64,000 bases of DNA from Dickeya lacustris (GCF_029635795.1 NZ_CP114280.1:3100001-3164000); one strand, 5' to 3'; numbered from the stretch's first letter, positions 1-10,815 are shown. Notes: generated by a model not told the origin, from the letters alone. A program made the numbers and translations.

Positions 1-104
1 AACGTCAAATGACCTGGCTGCGCGGTTGGGAACAGGTTTGCTGGCTTGACAGCGATCGTCCCGAAGAGGCGTTACACAAGGTGATACAGGTTGTTGGTGC
101 ATAG
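1..104 (+). CDS. miaA: tRNA dimethylallyltransferase MiaA, C-terminal end (partial)
   Basis: Only the last 33 codons are present, in the frame that begins at base 3 and stops with TAG at 102-104. The tail reads ...[15 protein letters not shown]...VIQVVGA, which matches the C-terminus of E. coli MiaA. The enzyme transfers a dimethylallyl group to A37 of tRNAs that read codons starting with U. The position directly upstream of hfq is the classic miaA-hfq-hflX-hflK-hflC order and supports the call. The N-terminal catalytic part lies outside the window. Confidence 0.85.
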   Translation, partial: RQMTWLRGWEQVCWLDSDRPEEALHKVIQVVGA

Positions 105-139
105 AATGGACGATTGTGTACAATCATTTGCGTCTACAA

Positions 140-168
140 TTGACTGATTCTCGGCACAAAACTTTTAT
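140..168 (+). promoter_or_regulatory. Probable sigma-70 promoter for hfq
   Basis: TTGACT at 140-145 and TTTTAT at 163-168 are separated by 17 bp, about 60 bp before the hfq start codon. The match is good but rests on sequence only. E. coli hfq also has promoters inside miaA, which would be outside this window. Confidence 0.5.
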
Positions 169-231
169 AACGTTATTTTAGGGCCGCGAGGCTCTTTGTT
201 ACAAACAACAAGCAAATAAGGAAAATATAGA

Positions 232-531
232 ATGGCTAAGGGGCAATCTTTGCAAGATCCGTTCTTGAACGCTCTGCGTCGCGAACGTGTTCCGGTTTCG
301 ATTTATTTAGTTAACGGTATCAAGTTGCAAGGTCAGATCGAGTCTTTCGATCAGTTTGTGATCCTGCTGAAGAACACGGTCAGCCAGATGGTATACAAAC
401 ACGCCATTTCCACGGTAGTGCCGTCACGTCCGGTGTCTCATCACAGTAATAATCCTGGTTCAAATAACTACCACTCCAATAACCAGTCTGCGTCGCAACA
501 GCCGCAGCAGGAAAGTGATGACGCGGAATAA
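232..531 (+). CDS. hfq: RNA chaperone Hfq
   Basis: 99 residues. The protein forms a hexameric Sm-like ring that binds small RNAs and mRNAs and promotes their pairing. The N-terminal part (about residues 1-65) is the conserved core: [20 protein letters not shown] at the N-terminus, the Sm1 strand region, and the Sm2 signature with YKHA near residues 55-58. The C-terminal third is a low-complexity tail rich in Asn, Ser, Gln and His ending in acidic residues, as in other enterobacterial Hfq proteins. AAGGAAAA lies just upstream as the ribosome binding site. It lies between miaA and hflX, its usual neighbours. Confidence 0.97.
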   Translation: MAKGQSLQDPFLNALRRERVPVSIYLVNGIKLQGQIESFDQFVILLKNTVSQMVYKHAISTVVPSRPVSHHSNNPGSNNYHSNNQSASQQPQQESDDAE

Positions 532-548
532 CGCGTCTTTACCCGTCT

Positions 549-595
549 ACCACGGCGGAAAATGTGCTGACTACAGCTTTTTTCACCGCCGTGGT
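549..595. repeat. Inverted repeat between hfq and hflX
   Basis: ACCACGGCGG (549-558) and CCGCCGTGGT (586-595) are perfect 10-bp inverted copies around a 27-base loop. The loop carries a short T run before the second arm and no T run follows it, so this is not a standard terminator. The structure ends about 12 bases before the likely hflX ribosome binding site and could affect readthrough or translation of hflX. Confidence 0.5.
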
Positions 596-620
596 TGCTT
601 CTATCTAAGAGGGCGTCCGG

Positions 621-1901
621 TTGTTTGACCGTTATGAAGCCGGTGAACAGGCCATATTAGTTCATATTTACTTTTCGCAAGAGAAAGATACTGAAGACTT
701 GCTGGAGTTCGAATCTCTGGTTTCTTCAGCCGGAATTGAGGCGATGCAGGTGATTACCGGCAGTCGCAAGGCCCCGCACCCCAAATATTTTGTCGGCGAA
801 GGCAAGGCGGAAGAGATTGCTGCTGCCGTGAAAGCGACAGGGGCTTTCGTCGTTCTGTTTGATCACGCATTAACACCTGCTCAAGAGCGCAACTTAGAAC
901 GGCTGTGTGAATGCCGGGTTATCGATCGTACCGGCCTGATTTTAGATATTTTTGCTCAACGGGCACGCACCCATGAGGGGAAATTGCAGGTTGAGCTGGC
1001 GCAATTGCGCCATCTGGCGACACGCCTGGTACGCGGCTGGACTCACCTTGAGCGCCAGAAAGGCGGGATCGGCTTACGTGGCCCAGGTGAAACACAGTTG
1101 GAAACAGACCGACGTCTGTTACGCAATCGCATTAGTCAGATTTTGTCTCGACTTGAGCGGGTCGAGAAGCAGCGTGAGCAAGGGCGACGCGCCCGAACGC
1201 GAGCCGATGTACCGACGGTGTCATTGGTTGGGTATACCAATGCCGGTAAGTCTACCCTGTTTAATCACATGACATCGGCGCAGGTGTATGCAGCGGATCA
1301 GCTGTTTGCCACATTAGATCCAACCTTACGGCGTATCGATGTCGATGACGTTGGCGATGTGGTCTTGGCCGATACCGTTGGTTTTATTCGTCAACTGCCG
1401 CACGATTTGGTCGCTGCGTTCAAAGCGACATTACAGGAGACGCGAGAAGCGTCGCTGTTACTGCATGTGGTCGATGCTTCAGATGCGCGTGTTGACGAAA
1501 ATATCGATGCAGTAAACGAAGTGCTCTGTGAAATTGAAGCGGATGATATCCCGTTTCTCTTCATTATGAATAAGATCGATAGACTTGAGCATTTCGAGCC
1601 CCGTATTGACAGGGATGAAGAGAATCGGCCTGTCAGAGTCTGGCTTTCCGCGCAGACCGGGGAAGGCATCCCGTTGTTATTTCAGGCGCTGACGGAGCGA
1701 CTCTCTGGCGAGATAGCCCAGTATTCCTTGCATCTGCCGGTGCAGGCCGGGCGGTTGCGAAGCCGTTTTTATCAGCTTCAGGCAATAGAAAAAGAGTGGA
1801 TTGAAGAAGACGGCAGCGTAGGGTTGATAGTCAGAATGCCGATTATCGACTGGCGGCGTCTGTGTAAGCAGGAACGAGAATTACAGGATTATATTGTCTG
1901 A
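621..1901 (+). CDS. hflX: Ribosome-associated GTPase HflX
   Basis: 426 residues, the same as E. coli HflX, which splits stalled or heat-damaged 70S ribosomes. The N-terminal HflX domain contains [19 protein letters not shown]. The glycine-rich [18 protein letters not shown] stretch precedes the GTPase domain, which has the P-loop GYTNAGKST near residue 207, DTVGF, and NKID near residue 317. The start codon is TTG at 621, set by the [11 protein letters not shown]-terminus and by AAGAGG 8 bases upstream. It follows hfq and precedes hflK, so cotranscription is likely. Confidence 0.95.
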   Translation: MFDRYEAGEQAILVHIYFSQEKDTEDLLEFESLVSSAGIEAMQVITGSRKAPHPKYFVGEGKAEEIAAAVKATGAFVVLFDHALTPAQERNLERLCECRVIDRTGLILDIFAQRARTHEGKLQVELAQLRHLATRLVRGWTHLERQKGGIGLRGPGETQLETDRRLLRNRISQILSRLERVEKQREQGRRARTRADVPTVSLVGYTNAGKSTLFNHMTSAQVYAADQLFATLDPTLRRIDVDDVGDVVLADTVGFIRQLPHDLVAAFKATLQETREASLLLHVVDASDARVDENIDAVNEVLCEIEADDIPFLFIMNKIDRLEHFEPRIDRDEENRPVRVWLSAQTGEGIPLLFQALTERLSGEIAQYSLHLPVQAGRLRSRFYQLQAIEKEWIEEDGSVGLIVRMPIIDWRRLCKQERELQDYIV

Positions 1902-1972
1902 GTAACACAGACGTCTCATGACTCTGGGACATTGACCCCGAAAAATACCTATCATAATGAATGGAGCTAAAC

Positions 1973-3226
1973 ATGGCGTGGAATCAGCCCGGTAACAACG
2001 GACAGGACCGCGACCCGTGGGGGAGCAGCAATAACAATAGCGGCAACTCTGGCGGAAACAATAAAGGCGGACGAGATCAGGGGCCGCCTGATCTTGATGA
2101 TATATTCCGTAAATTAAGCAAAAAGCTCGGTGATCTGGGTGGAAAATCGTCAGGGTCTGGCACTCAAAGCAGTAACGGCAACACCAGCCGTATTGCCGGA
2201 TTGGTGGTCGCAGCGGCGCTGGTTGTGTGGGGTGTCAGCGGTTTTTATACCATCAAAGAAGCAGAGCGTGGCGTCGTTACCCGGTTTGGCAAGTTCAGTC
2301 ATTTGGTCGGCCCAGGGCTTAACTGGAAGCCCACCTTTGTCGATTCGGTGCGAGCGGTGAACGTTGAGTCGGTGCGCGAGCTGGCGACATCGGGCGTCAT
2401 GCTGACCTCTGATGAAAATGTGGTGCGGGTTGAAATGAACGTGCAGTATCGTGTCACCCAGCCAGATAAGTACCTGTTTAGCGTGACCAACGCAGACGAT
2501 AGCCTGCGTCAGGCCACGGACAGCGCGCTGCGTGGTGTGATTGGTAAATACACCATGGATAAAATCCTGACCGAAGGACGTACCATTGTGCGTACCGATA
2601 CCCAGCGCGTGCTGGAGGAAACGGTGCGCCCTTACGATATGGGTATCACGTTGTTGGACGTTAACTTCCAGACGGCGCGTCCGCCTGAAGAAGTCAAAGC
2701 CGCGTTTGATGATGCAATTGCCGCGCGTGAGAACGAGCAGCAGTATATTCGTGAAGCCGAGGCGTATGCGAACGAAGTTCAGCCGCGCGCCAATGGTCAG
2801 GCCCAACGTATTCTGGAAGAGTCGCGTGCGTATAAAGATCGTACCATTCTGGAAGCTCAGGGTGAGGTTTCCCGCTTCTCTCGGCTGTTGCCGGAATATA
2901 AAGCTGCGCCAGAGATTACCCGTGAGCGCCTGTACATCGAGACGATGGAGCGAGTATTGAGCCACACCAGCAAAGTGCTGGTCAGTGATAAGAGTAATAA
3001 CCTGATGGTGTTACCGTTGGATCAACTGATGCGTGGCCAAAGCGCAAGCACTCCGTCTGGCAGTAACGGTGCCACTGCGCCACAGGCTCCATTACGTTTA
3101 CCGGCCGTATCCGGTAATACGGGGGCCAGCTATACGCCGCGCACGACTGGTGCGAATGGCGGCATTATGGAGCAGCGCCGCGCCAATGCGCAGCGTGATG
3201 AGATAATCCGCGTAGGGAGAGAATAA
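1973..3226 (+). CDS. hflK: FtsH protease modulator HflK
   Basis: 417 residues. HflK and HflC form a membrane-anchored SPFH complex that surrounds and modulates the FtsH protease. The N-terminal ~70 residues are rich in Gly, Asn, Ser and Asp. They are followed by one membrane segment (IAGLVVAAALVVWGVSGFY) and the band-7/SPFH domain with VVTRFGKF near its start. The C-terminal tail is Ser/Pro/Gln rich. ATG at 1973 (MAWNQPGNN) is chosen over the upstream in-frame ATG because it matches the family start and has GGAGC before it. hflC begins 3 bases after the stop, so the two are translated together. Confidence 0.95.
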   Translation: MAWNQPGNNGQDRDPWGSSNNNSGNSGGNNKGGRDQGPPDLDDIFRKLSKKLGDLGGKSSGSGTQSSNGNTSRIAGLVVAAALVVWGVSGFYTIKEAERGVVTRFGKFSHLVGPGLNWKPTFVDSVRAVNVESVRELATSGVMLTSDENVVRVEMNVQYRVTQPDKYLFSVTNADDSLRQATDSALRGVIGKYTMDKILTEGRTIVRTDTQRVLEETVRPYDMGITLLDVNFQTARPPEEVKAAFDDAIAARENEQQYIREAEAYANEVQPRANGQAQRILEESRAYKDRTILEAQGEVSRFSRLLPEYKAAPEITRERLYIETMERVLSHTSKVLVSDKSNNLMVLPLDQLMRGQSASTPSGSNGATAPQAPLRLPAVSGNTGASYTPRTTGANGGIMEQRRANAQRDEIIRVGRE

Positions 3227-3229
3227 TCA

Positions 3230-4225
3230 ATGCGTAAGTCAGTCCTCTTTATTCTTATCCCGATACTGCTGTTGGTGTATGCCTCGTTATTTGTGGTGCA
3301 GGAAGGCCAGCGTGGCATCGTGATGCGTTTTGGCAAAGTGTTGCGCGACGATGAGAATAAACCGTTGGTTTATTTACCTGGTCTGCACATGAAGGTTCCA
3401 TTCATGGAATCCGTTAAAATGCTCGATGCCCGTATTCAGACGATGGAAAATCAGGCCGATCGCTTCATCACCAAAGAGCAGAAAGACCTGATTGTCGATT
3501 CGTACATCAAATGGCGTATCAGCGATTTTAGCCGTTACTATCTGGCGACCGGCGGTGGTGATGTGTCGCAAGCGGAAGTGCTGCTGAAACGTAAATTCAG
3601 TGACCGCCTGCGCTCGGAAATTGGCCGTCTGGATGTGAAAGGTATTGTGACCGACTCGCGCGGGCAATTGATGTCTGATGTACGCGAAGCGTTGAACAAC
3701 GGTACGGGTGAAACAACGGAAGCGGACAATGCCATCGCGTCTGCGGCCGCCCGCGTTGCACGTGAAACCAATACGGACGCTGCTCGCCTGAATCCGAACA
3801 GTATGGCGGCGCTCGGTATTGAAGTGATTGATGTGCGTATCAAGCAGATTAACCTGCCGACAGAAGTCTCCGATGCTATTTACCAGCGTATGCGCGCAGA
3901 GCGTGAAGCGGTTGCTCGTCGTCATCGTTCACAGGGTCAGGAGCAGGCGGAGAAGATAAAAGCCGCAGCCGATTATGAAGTGACGCGCACGTTAGCAGAA
4001 GCGGAGCGTCAGGGGCGTATGTTACGCGGTGAAGGTGATGCGGAGTCAGCCAAGCTTTTTGCGGCTGCCTTTAGTCAAGACCCCGATTTTTATGGGTTTA
4101 TCCGCAGCCTGCGTGCTTATGAAAACAGCTTTAATAACATGAATCAGGATGTGCTGGTGTTGAGCCCTGATAGTGATTTCTTCCGGTACATGAAGTTGCC
4201 GGAAAAAACGCTCTCTTCGCGTTAA
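3230..4225 (+). CDS. hflC: FtsH protease modulator HflC
   Basis: 331 residues, a little shorter than E. coli HflC (334). An N-terminal membrane anchor (ILIPILLLVYASLFVV) is followed by the SPFH/band-7 domain with QEGQRGIVMRFGKV. The remaining part is helical and rich in Ala, Glu and Arg, typical of stomatin-like proteins. It pairs with HflK upstream and is followed by a strong terminator at 4256-4280, marking the end of the hfq-hflC transcription unit. Confidence 0.95.
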   Translation: MRKSVLFILIPILLLVYASLFVVQEGQRGIVMRFGKVLRDDENKPLVYLPGLHMKVPFMESVKMLDARIQTMENQADRFITKEQKDLIVDSYIKWRISDFSRYYLATGGGDVSQAEVLLKRKFSDRLRSEIGRLDVKGIVTDSRGQLMSDVREALNNGTGETTEADNAIASAAARVARETNTDAARLNPNSMAALGIEVIDVRIKQINLPTEVSDAIYQRMRAEREAVARRHRSQGQEQAEKIKAAADYEVTRTLAEAERQGRMLRGEGDAESAKLFAAAFSQDPDFYGFIRSLRAYENSFNNMNQDVLVLSPDSDFFRYMKLPEKTLSSR

Positions 4226-4255
4226 CCGCACATTCACTGCGTTTATTGCCACTAT

Positions 4256-4280
4256 AAAGCCCGTATCGACGGGCTTTTTT
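4256..4280 (+). terminator. Rho-independent terminator after hflC
   Basis: AAGCCCGT-ATC-GACGGGCTT stem followed by a run of T. It lies about 30 bases after the hflC stop and before yjeT. Confidence 0.85.
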
Positions 4281-4297
4281 CTGTCTGGAGTCTTTGT

Positions 4298-4498
4298 ATG
4301 AGTGCGAGTATTTGGCTGGCGTTAGGGTTGGTACTCATTATTGAGGGGTTAGGGCCCTTACTGTTTCCACGCCTCTGGCGGCGTATGATCCTGACGATGG
4401 CTCAACTCCCCGACAATATTTTACGCCGCTTTGGTGGGGCAATTGTGGTTGCTGGCTGTGTTATCTACTACATGTTGCGTAGCCGAATGAATGGCTGA
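4298..4498 (+). CDS. yjeT: Small inner-membrane protein YjeT (DUF2065)
   Basis: 66 residues. The sequence is almost wholly hydrophobic, with two predicted membrane segments (about residues 5-22 and 44-61) joined by a loop containing PRLWRRMI. It matches the DUF2065 family protein YjeT, found between hflC and purA in E. coli. The function is unknown. The start ATG at 4298 follows GGAG. Confidence 0.85.
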   Translation: MSASIWLALGLVLIIEGLGPLLFPRLWRRMILTMAQLPDNILRRFGGAIVVAGCVIYYMLRSRMNG

Positions 4499-4565
4499 AA
4501 TTTTCATCAAGAAATGTGCGCAAACGTGTGCTAAAACTACTGAAAGCGAAAAGATGAGATGGTAG

Positions 4566-5897
<1,332 letters not shown>

Positions 5898-5916
5898 GTT
5901 TGACGATGTCGAGATG

Positions 5917-5945
5917 AAAAAGGACGGGCTTGCCCCGTCCTTTTT
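5917..5945 (+). terminator. Terminator after purA
   Basis: GGACGGG-CTTG-CCCCGTCC stem with A residues before and TTTTT after. It sits 20 bases after the purA stop and could work in both directions. Confidence 0.85.
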
Positions 5946-6002
5946 GCTATTACCGGTTTTAACAGGGGCAAGGTTGATGGTTGATTATGCTGTGAAAAAA
6001 GT

Positions 6003-6086
6003 TCATTGCCCCTTGAGCTAATCTTCCTTGAACCAATCCTCTTTGAACCAATTCTTCTTGAACCGTGCCCCATTGAGCCAATGATT
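6003..6086 (-). repeat. Degenerate 15-bp tandem repeat directly after the mpl stop
   Basis: On the plus strand, units begin at 6015, 6030, 6045, 6060 and 6075, for example GAACCAATCCTCTTT and GAACCAATTCTTCTT, all starting GAACC or GAGC. The period is exactly five codons and the array abuts the mpl stop codon (6087-6089). Read in the mpl frame beyond the stop, it would give repeated WFKED/NWF-like pentapeptides before another stop near 6018-6020. Confidence 0.7.
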
Positions 6087-7469
6087 TTAAACCGGCTTAT
6101 GCAGTGCGGCTTCTTTGGCTTGTAGCGTCTCCAGCAGTTTATTGTGGATATCGCCAAAGCCGCCATTGCTCATCACCAGAATATGATCGCCCGGCTGTGC
6201 GGTCTTGGCTATCATCTCAACCAGTGTATCGAGGTCAGCGCTCCACCAGGCCGGCTGAACACAAGCCTCAGCCACTTCTGCTACCAGCCAGGGAATATGC
6301 GCAGGCTGGAACAGGAATACGCCATCTGCGCGCCCCAGCGCCGGTGCTAACTCGTTTTTGCAATGGCCCATTTTCATGGTGTTGGAGCGCGGCTCCAGTA
6401 CCGCCAGAATACGCGCGGTGCCGCCGACTTTGCTACGTAACGCAGCAAGTGTCGCAAGGATAGCCGTTGGGTGATGTGCAAAATCATCGTACACGCTGAC
6501 GCCGTGCGCCGTACCGCGTAATTCCAGCCGCCGACGTGCGTTGATAAAACCACCCAGCGCCTGACACGCTTGTGCCGGGGGAACACCGACATGCCGTGCG
6601 GCGGCTATCGCCATCAGGCCATTGTGCATGTTGTGCTCGCCGACCACACTCCAGTTAACCTCACCGACGAGTTGGTCATTGAGGTAGACCTGAAATACGC
6701 TGGCATCAGCAGTGACTTTCTTCGCTTTCCAGATACCCTCTTCGCCGACCAGCTCCTGCTCGCTCCAGCAGCCCATGCCAATCACCTGCTTGAGATGGGC
6801 GTCGTGGGAAGGGACAATAATGCGACCTTTGCCCGGCACCAGACGTACCAAATGGTGGAACTGTTTCTGAATCGCTTTAAGGTCGTCAAAAATATCCGCG
6901 TGATCGAATTCCAGATTGTTCAGAATTAGCGTGCGTGGGCTGTAGTGGACGAATTTGGAGCGTTTGTCGAAGAAAGCGCAGTCGTATTCGTCTGCTTCAA
7001 CAACGAAGAAAGGGCTATCGCCGAGGCGAGCCGAAACCGTGAAATTACCGGGTACTCCGCCTATCACGAAGCCGGGCTGATAGCCGCACGCTTCCAAAAT
7101 CCATGTCACCATGCCTGCAGTCGTGGTCTTACCATGTGTTCCGGCAACCGCGATGACCCAACGCTCACGCAATACGTGATCGTGCAGCCACTGTGGGCCG
7201 GACACATAGGGAATATTTTGCTCCAGCACCGCTTCGACGCAAGGGTTGCCACGGGTCATGGCATTACCGATGATAACCAGATCGGGCGCAGGGTTGAGTT
7301 GCGCGGGGTCATAGCCCTGAATAAGGGTTATCCCTTGCTCTTCCAGTAAGGTACTCATCGGCGGATAGACATTGGCATCCGAACCTGTTACCTGGTGTCC
7401 CTGTGAGCGAGCCAGCAGCGCCAGTCCCCCCATGAAGGTGCCACAGATTCCTAAAATATGAATACGCAT
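6087..7469 (-). CDS. mpl: UDP-N-acetylmuramate:L-alanyl-gamma-D-glutamyl-meso-diaminopimelate ligase
   Basis: 460 residues. Mpl reuses the murein tripeptide released during cell-wall turnover by joining it to UDP-MurNAc. The N-terminal Mur-ligase fold begins MRIHILGICGTFMGGLA, and the ATP-binding loop GTHGKTTTAG is near residue 110. The central domain has VEADEYDCAFFDKRSKF, and the C-terminal part has DDFAHHPTA and LEPRSNTM, all typical of Mpl rather than MurC. It is divergent from fbp, as in E. coli. Confidence 0.96.
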   Translation of the reverse strand: MRIHILGICGTFMGGLALLARSQGHQVTGSDANVYPPMSTLLEEQGITLIQGYDPAQLNPAPDLVIIGNAMTRGNPCVEAVLEQNIPYVSGPQWLHDHVLRERWVIAVAGTHGKTTTAGMVTWILEACGYQPGFVIGGVPGNFTVSARLGDSPFFVVEADEYDCAFFDKRSKFVHYSPRTLILNNLEFDHADIFDDLKAIQKQFHHLVRLVPGKGRIIVPSHDAHLKQVIGMGCWSEQELVGEEGIWKAKKVTADASVFQVYLNDQLVGEVNWSVVGEHNMHNGLMAIAAARHVGVPPAQACQALGGFINARRRLELRGTAHGVSVYDDFAHHPTAILATLAALRSKVGGTARILAVLEPRSNTMKMGHCKNELAPALGRADGVFLFQPAHIPWLVAEVAEACVQPAWWSADLDTLVEMIAKTAQPGDHILVMSNGGFGDIHNKLLETLQAKEAALHKPV

Positions 7470-7638
7470 ACATTTTCCATCTATATTCAGAGAGTCTGCT
7501 GCCCATTCTAACGCCTGGAATACGTCATAAGAAATGGATTTGCTAGGTCTCGCTTTCTGTTTGGGCTACACTGCAAACGCAAACGCTGGCGGTACAAAAC
7601 TGAAACCGCTTTTCATTCGTAGATTCTGGAATAGTGTT

Positions 7639-8643
7639 ATGAAAACGTTAGGCGAATTTATCGTCGAAAAACAGCACGATTTCTCTCACGCGACCGGTGA
7701 GCTGACTGCGCTGCTGTCGGCCATCAAACTGGGTGCGAAGATTATCCACCGTGACATTAACAAAGCTGGTCTGGTGGACATTCTGGGCACCAGCGGTGTG
7801 TCCAACGTTCAGGGCGAAGTACAGATGAAGCTTGATCTGTATGCCAATGAAAAGCTCAAGGCGGCACTGAAGGCGCGTGGTGATGTGGCCGGTATTGCCT
7901 CTGAGGAAGAAGATGAAATTGTCATCTTTGACGGCGAGCGCGCTGAAAACGCCAAATATGTGGTGCTGATGGACCCACTGGATGGTTCTTCCAACATTGA
8001 TGTTAACGTCTCCGTTGGAACCATTTTTTCTATCTATCGCCGAATTACTCCGCTGGGTACGCCGGTACGCGAAGAGGATTTTCTGCAGCCGGGTAGTCAA
8101 CAGGTTGCCGCTGGTTATATCGTTTACGGCTCTTCCACGATGCTGGTGTACACCACCGGGCATGGCGTACACGCTTTTACCTATGATCCGTCGCTTGGCG
8201 TCTTTTGCCTGTCTCATGAGCGCGTTCGTTTCCCGGAAAAAGGCAGCATGTACTCCATCAACGAGGGGAACTACATTAAATTCCCGCAGGGTGTGAAGAA
8301 GTACCTGAAATACTGCCAGGAACAGGACGAAGCCACACAGCGCCCGTATACCACGCGCTATATTGGTTCTCTGGTGGCGGATTTCCATCGTAACCTGCTC
8401 AAAGGCGGCATTTATCTCTATCCGAGCACGGCCAGCTATCCTGAAGGGAAACTGCGTTTGCTATACGAATGTAACCCGATGGCGTTTCTGGCAGAGCAGG
8501 CGGGCGGTAAAGCCAGTGATGGTAAGAACCGTATTTTGGATATTACTCCGCAGAAACTGCATCAGCGTGCGCCGTTCTTTGTCGGCAATACCTCAATGGT
8601 CGAAGACCTGGAAGGGTTCCTGCGCGACTATCCCGACGCATAA
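7639..8643 (+). CDS. fbp: Fructose-1,6-bisphosphatase class 1
   Basis: 334 residues. The enzyme hydrolyses fructose 1,6-bisphosphate to fructose 6-phosphate, the key step of gluconeogenesis. The metal site SEEEDE is near residues 93-98 and the [20 protein letters not shown] signature near residue 113. The substrate site has [12 protein letters not shown] and the C-terminal [14 protein letters not shown] motif. ATG at 7639 ([12 protein letters not shown]) is the family start; the open frame extends upstream but that part is not conserved. Its partners tktA, pgk and fbaA lie further on in the window. Confidence 0.97.
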   Translation: MKTLGEFIVEKQHDFSHATGELTALLSAIKLGAKIIHRDINKAGLVDILGTSGVSNVQGEVQMKLDLYANEKLKAALKARGDVAGIASEEEDEIVIFDGERAENAKYVVLMDPLDGSSNIDVNVSVGTIFSIYRRITPLGTPVREEDFLQPGSQQVAAGYIVYGSSTMLVYTTGHGVHAFTYDPSLGVFCLSHERVRFPEKGSMYSINEGNYIKFPQGVKKYLKYCQEQDEATQRPYTTRYIGSLVADFHRNLLKGGIYLYPSTASYPEGKLRLLYECNPMAFLAEQAGGKASDGKNRILDITPQKLHQRAPFFVGNTSMVEDLEGFLRDYPDA

Positions 8644-8659
8644 AAGCGCGTTAAATCTG

Positions 8660-8687
8660 GTCAGGGCTTGTGTTAGGCAGCCCTGAC
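8660..8687 (+). terminator. Hairpin after fbp
   Basis: GTCAGGGC (8660-8667) pairs with GCCCTGAC (8680-8687). No T run follows, so it may stabilise the fbp mRNA 3' end or be a weak terminator. Confidence 0.4.
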
Positions 8688-8761
8688 AATTCCAGCGTGT
8701 GGCGTCAGCCTTGAACACGGCTGTGGGCGAGCGGTGTGGCGAAAGTCACCCTAATCCCGCG

Positions 8762-9208
8762 TTAATCGTCGCTGTCAGATGATGGGCCAGCGCTCTGCTG
8801 CTCAAACCAGCTTTCCAGAATAATCACTGCGGATGCGGCATCGACGCTGCCTTTATCCAGCGCCCGAAAGCCACCGCGATCGAACAAATCAGCCCGAGCC
8901 TCTACTGTGCTAAGGCGCTCGTCATGTAACGCCACCGCGATACCAAAACGGCCATGCAGACGCTGTGAAAATTTGCGCGCTCTGGCGGTAATCGGCTGCT
9001 CTGTCCCATCCATATTCAGCGGCAGGCCGACCACCACCAGTGCCGGTTGCCACTCTTTAAGCAGCTTGTCGATTTTCTGCCAGTCGGGAATACCGTCTTG
9101 CGCTTTGAGCGAGGTGAGGGGACGGGCGGTGCCGGTAACTTCCTGTCCGATAGCGACGCCGATACTGCGGGTACCAAAATCAAAGGCGAGCAGAGTACGG
9201 TTTCCCAT
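8762..9208 (-). CDS. ruvX: Putative pre-16S rRNA nuclease RuvX/YqgF
   Basis: 148 residues, about 10 longer than E. coli YqgF because of a Ser/Asp-rich C-terminal tail ([10 protein letters not shown]). The RNase H-like fold begins [17 protein letters not shown]. It continues with [13 protein letters not shown], the DERLSTVEA motif and a C-terminal SAVIILE, all hallmarks of the YqgF family, which is implicated in 16S rRNA 5' processing. Its start overlaps the yqgE stop by one base, so the two are probably translationally coupled. Confidence 0.94.
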   Translation of the reverse strand: MGNRTLLAFDFGTRSIGVAIGQEVTGTARPLTSLKAQDGIPDWQKIDKLLKEWQPALVVVGLPLNMDGTEQPITARARKFSQRLHGRFGIAVALHDERLSTVEARADLFDRGGFRALDKGSVDAASAVIILESWFEQQSAGPSSDSDD

Positions 9209-9771
9209 CAGGCATGCCCCGCTTCGGTAGCAATATTGTGAATATCCACCCCCAGTTTTTTCGCGGCCGCCCGCCAGCGCTCGGCAATCGGCGTGTGGAA
9301 CAAAATGTGTGCATCTGCGGGGACGGTGAGCCAGGCATTGTCGAGCAATTCGCTCTCCAGTTGACCCGCTTCCCAGGCCGAATAGCCCAGTGCGACCAGC
9401 GTATTGGCGGGCTGAGTTGCCGTGCCCAATGTTTCCAGCACATCTTTGGAGGTGGTTATCATGGTGTCATCAGAAATACTGATGCTGGAGGCAAACCCTT
9501 CGTAAGGGGTGTGCAGGATAAATCCCCGATCGTCAGCCAACGGGCCGCCGGAGAAAACCGGCTTGTCGAGACGAATGGCGCTGTCCCTTGGCGTGGGGGA
9601 TATCTTCAGTTTTTCCAGAATATTTTCGACAGTGAACTGTTCCATCGGCTTATTAATGATAAGTCCCATCGCGCCGTCTTCATTGTGCTCACAGAGGTAA
9701 ATCACGGCGCGCCGGAATACTGAGTCCTGCAAAGAGGGCATCGCAATCAGAAAATGGTGCTGTAAATTCAT
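9208..9771 (-). CDS. yqgE: UPF0301 family protein YqgE
   Basis: 187 residues starting at the conserved [16 protein letters not shown]. An in-frame ATG five codons upstream is less likely. Family features include [22 protein letters not shown], and [17 protein letters not shown]. The molecular role is unknown. It lies in the gshB-yqgE-ruvX order found across enterobacteria, in the same direction as its neighbours. Confidence 0.93.
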   Translation of the reverse strand: MNLQHHFLIAMPSLQDSVFRRAVIYLCEHNEDGAMGLIINKPMEQFTVENILEKLKISPTPRDSAIRLDKPVFSGGPLADDRGFILHTPYEGFASSISISDDTMITTSKDVLETLGTATQPANTLVALGYSAWEAGQLESELLDNAWLTVPADAHILFHTPIAERWRAAAKKLGVDIHNIATEAGHA

Positions 9772-9861
9772 TGTCTTGGTTATCACTTTGCTGTCGAAGT
9801 GGAAAGGCCGGTTCCCGTCACTTGACTCAGGAACCGGAGTGCACCCGCGCGTGCGATAGGT

Positions 9862-10815
9862 TTAACGCTGTGCCAGCCGTCGCTCAATCGCATCCATCAG
9901 CATGCCGGTAATCGATATGTCCGGGTAGGCGGCTTCGATTTCGCGCACACAGGTCGGGCTGGTGACGTTAATTTCGGTCAACCGGTCGCCAATGATATCC
10001 AACCCGACGAAAATCAGCCCTTTTTGTTTCAATACCGGTGCAACCGTGCGGGCGATTTGCCAGTCGCTTTCACTCAACGGGCGCGCTTCACCACGTCCAC
10101 CCGCTGCCAGGTTGCCACGCGTTTCGCCGCTTTTCGGTATGCGAGCCAGACAGTAAGGCACCGGTTCGCCATCCACCACCAGCACGCGCTTGTCGCCGTC
10201 TTTGATAGCGGGCAGGTAGTTCTGGGCCATACAGTAACGGCTGCCGTGTTCGGTAAGTGTTTCGATAATGACTGAAACGTTGGCATCTTCCGGCTTCAGG
10301 CGGAAAATGGATGCGCCGCCCATGCCGTCGAGCGGTTTTAGGATCACATCGCTATGGTGCTGATGAAACGCCCGTAAGCGCTCGGCGCTGCGTGTCACCA
10401 GGGTGTCTGGCGTCAGGTCGGCAAACCAGGCGGTGAACAATTTCTCGTTACAGTCACGCAGACTCTGTGGTTTGTTGACGATGAGCGTGCCTTTCTCTTC
10501 GGCGCGCTCAAGAATATAGGTTGCGTAGATAAATTCGGTATCAAACGGCGGGTCTTTACGCATCAGCACCACATCGAGCTCGTGCAGGGCGATGTCCTGC
10601 GTATCGCCGAAGGTATACCAATCGCTGTAGTCGTGCTGAACACTGAGCGTGCGGGTAGTGGCGCGCGCTTGCCCGGCGTGCAGGTAGAGATCGCCCATTT
10701 CCATATAGTGCAGCTCAAAACCACGACGCTGGGCTTCCAGCAACATCGCAAAACTGGTGTCTTTCTTGATATTGATGGATGCAATCGGGTCCATCACGAT
10801 GCCAAGCTTAATCAT
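9862..10815 (-). CDS. gshB: Glutathione synthetase
   Basis: 317 residues. It is an ATP-grasp ligase that adds glycine to gamma-glutamylcysteine to make glutathione. The N-terminus MIKLGIVMDPIASINIKKD and the MRKDPPFDTEFIYATYILE stretch are diagnostic. The central ATP-grasp core has LKPLDGMGGASIF and GDKRVLVVDGEPVPYC; near the C-terminus is EINVTSPTC. It is transcribed after rsmE with an 11-base gap, so the pair is likely one transcript. Confidence 0.97.
   Translation of the reverse strand: MIKLGIVMDPIASINIKKDTSFAMLLEAQRRGFELHYMEMGDLYLHAGQARATTRTLSVQHDYSDWYTFGDTQDIALHELDVVLMRKDPPFDTEFIYATYILERAEEKGTLIVNKPQSLRDCNEKLFTAWFADLTPDTLVTRSAERLRAFHQHHSDVILKPLDGMGGASIFRLKPEDANVSVIIETLTEHGSRYCMAQNYLPAIKDGDKRVLVVDGEPVPYCLARIPKSGETRGNLAAGGRGEARPLSESDWQIARTVAPVLKQKGLIFVGLDIIGDRLTEINVTSPTCVREIEAAYPDISITGMLMDAIERRLAQR

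Noticed and set aside
2150..2965. Open frame of 271 codons antisense to hflK
   Set aside because: It lies fully inside a well-supported gene, has no recognisable family, and is explained by codon bias of the sense strand.
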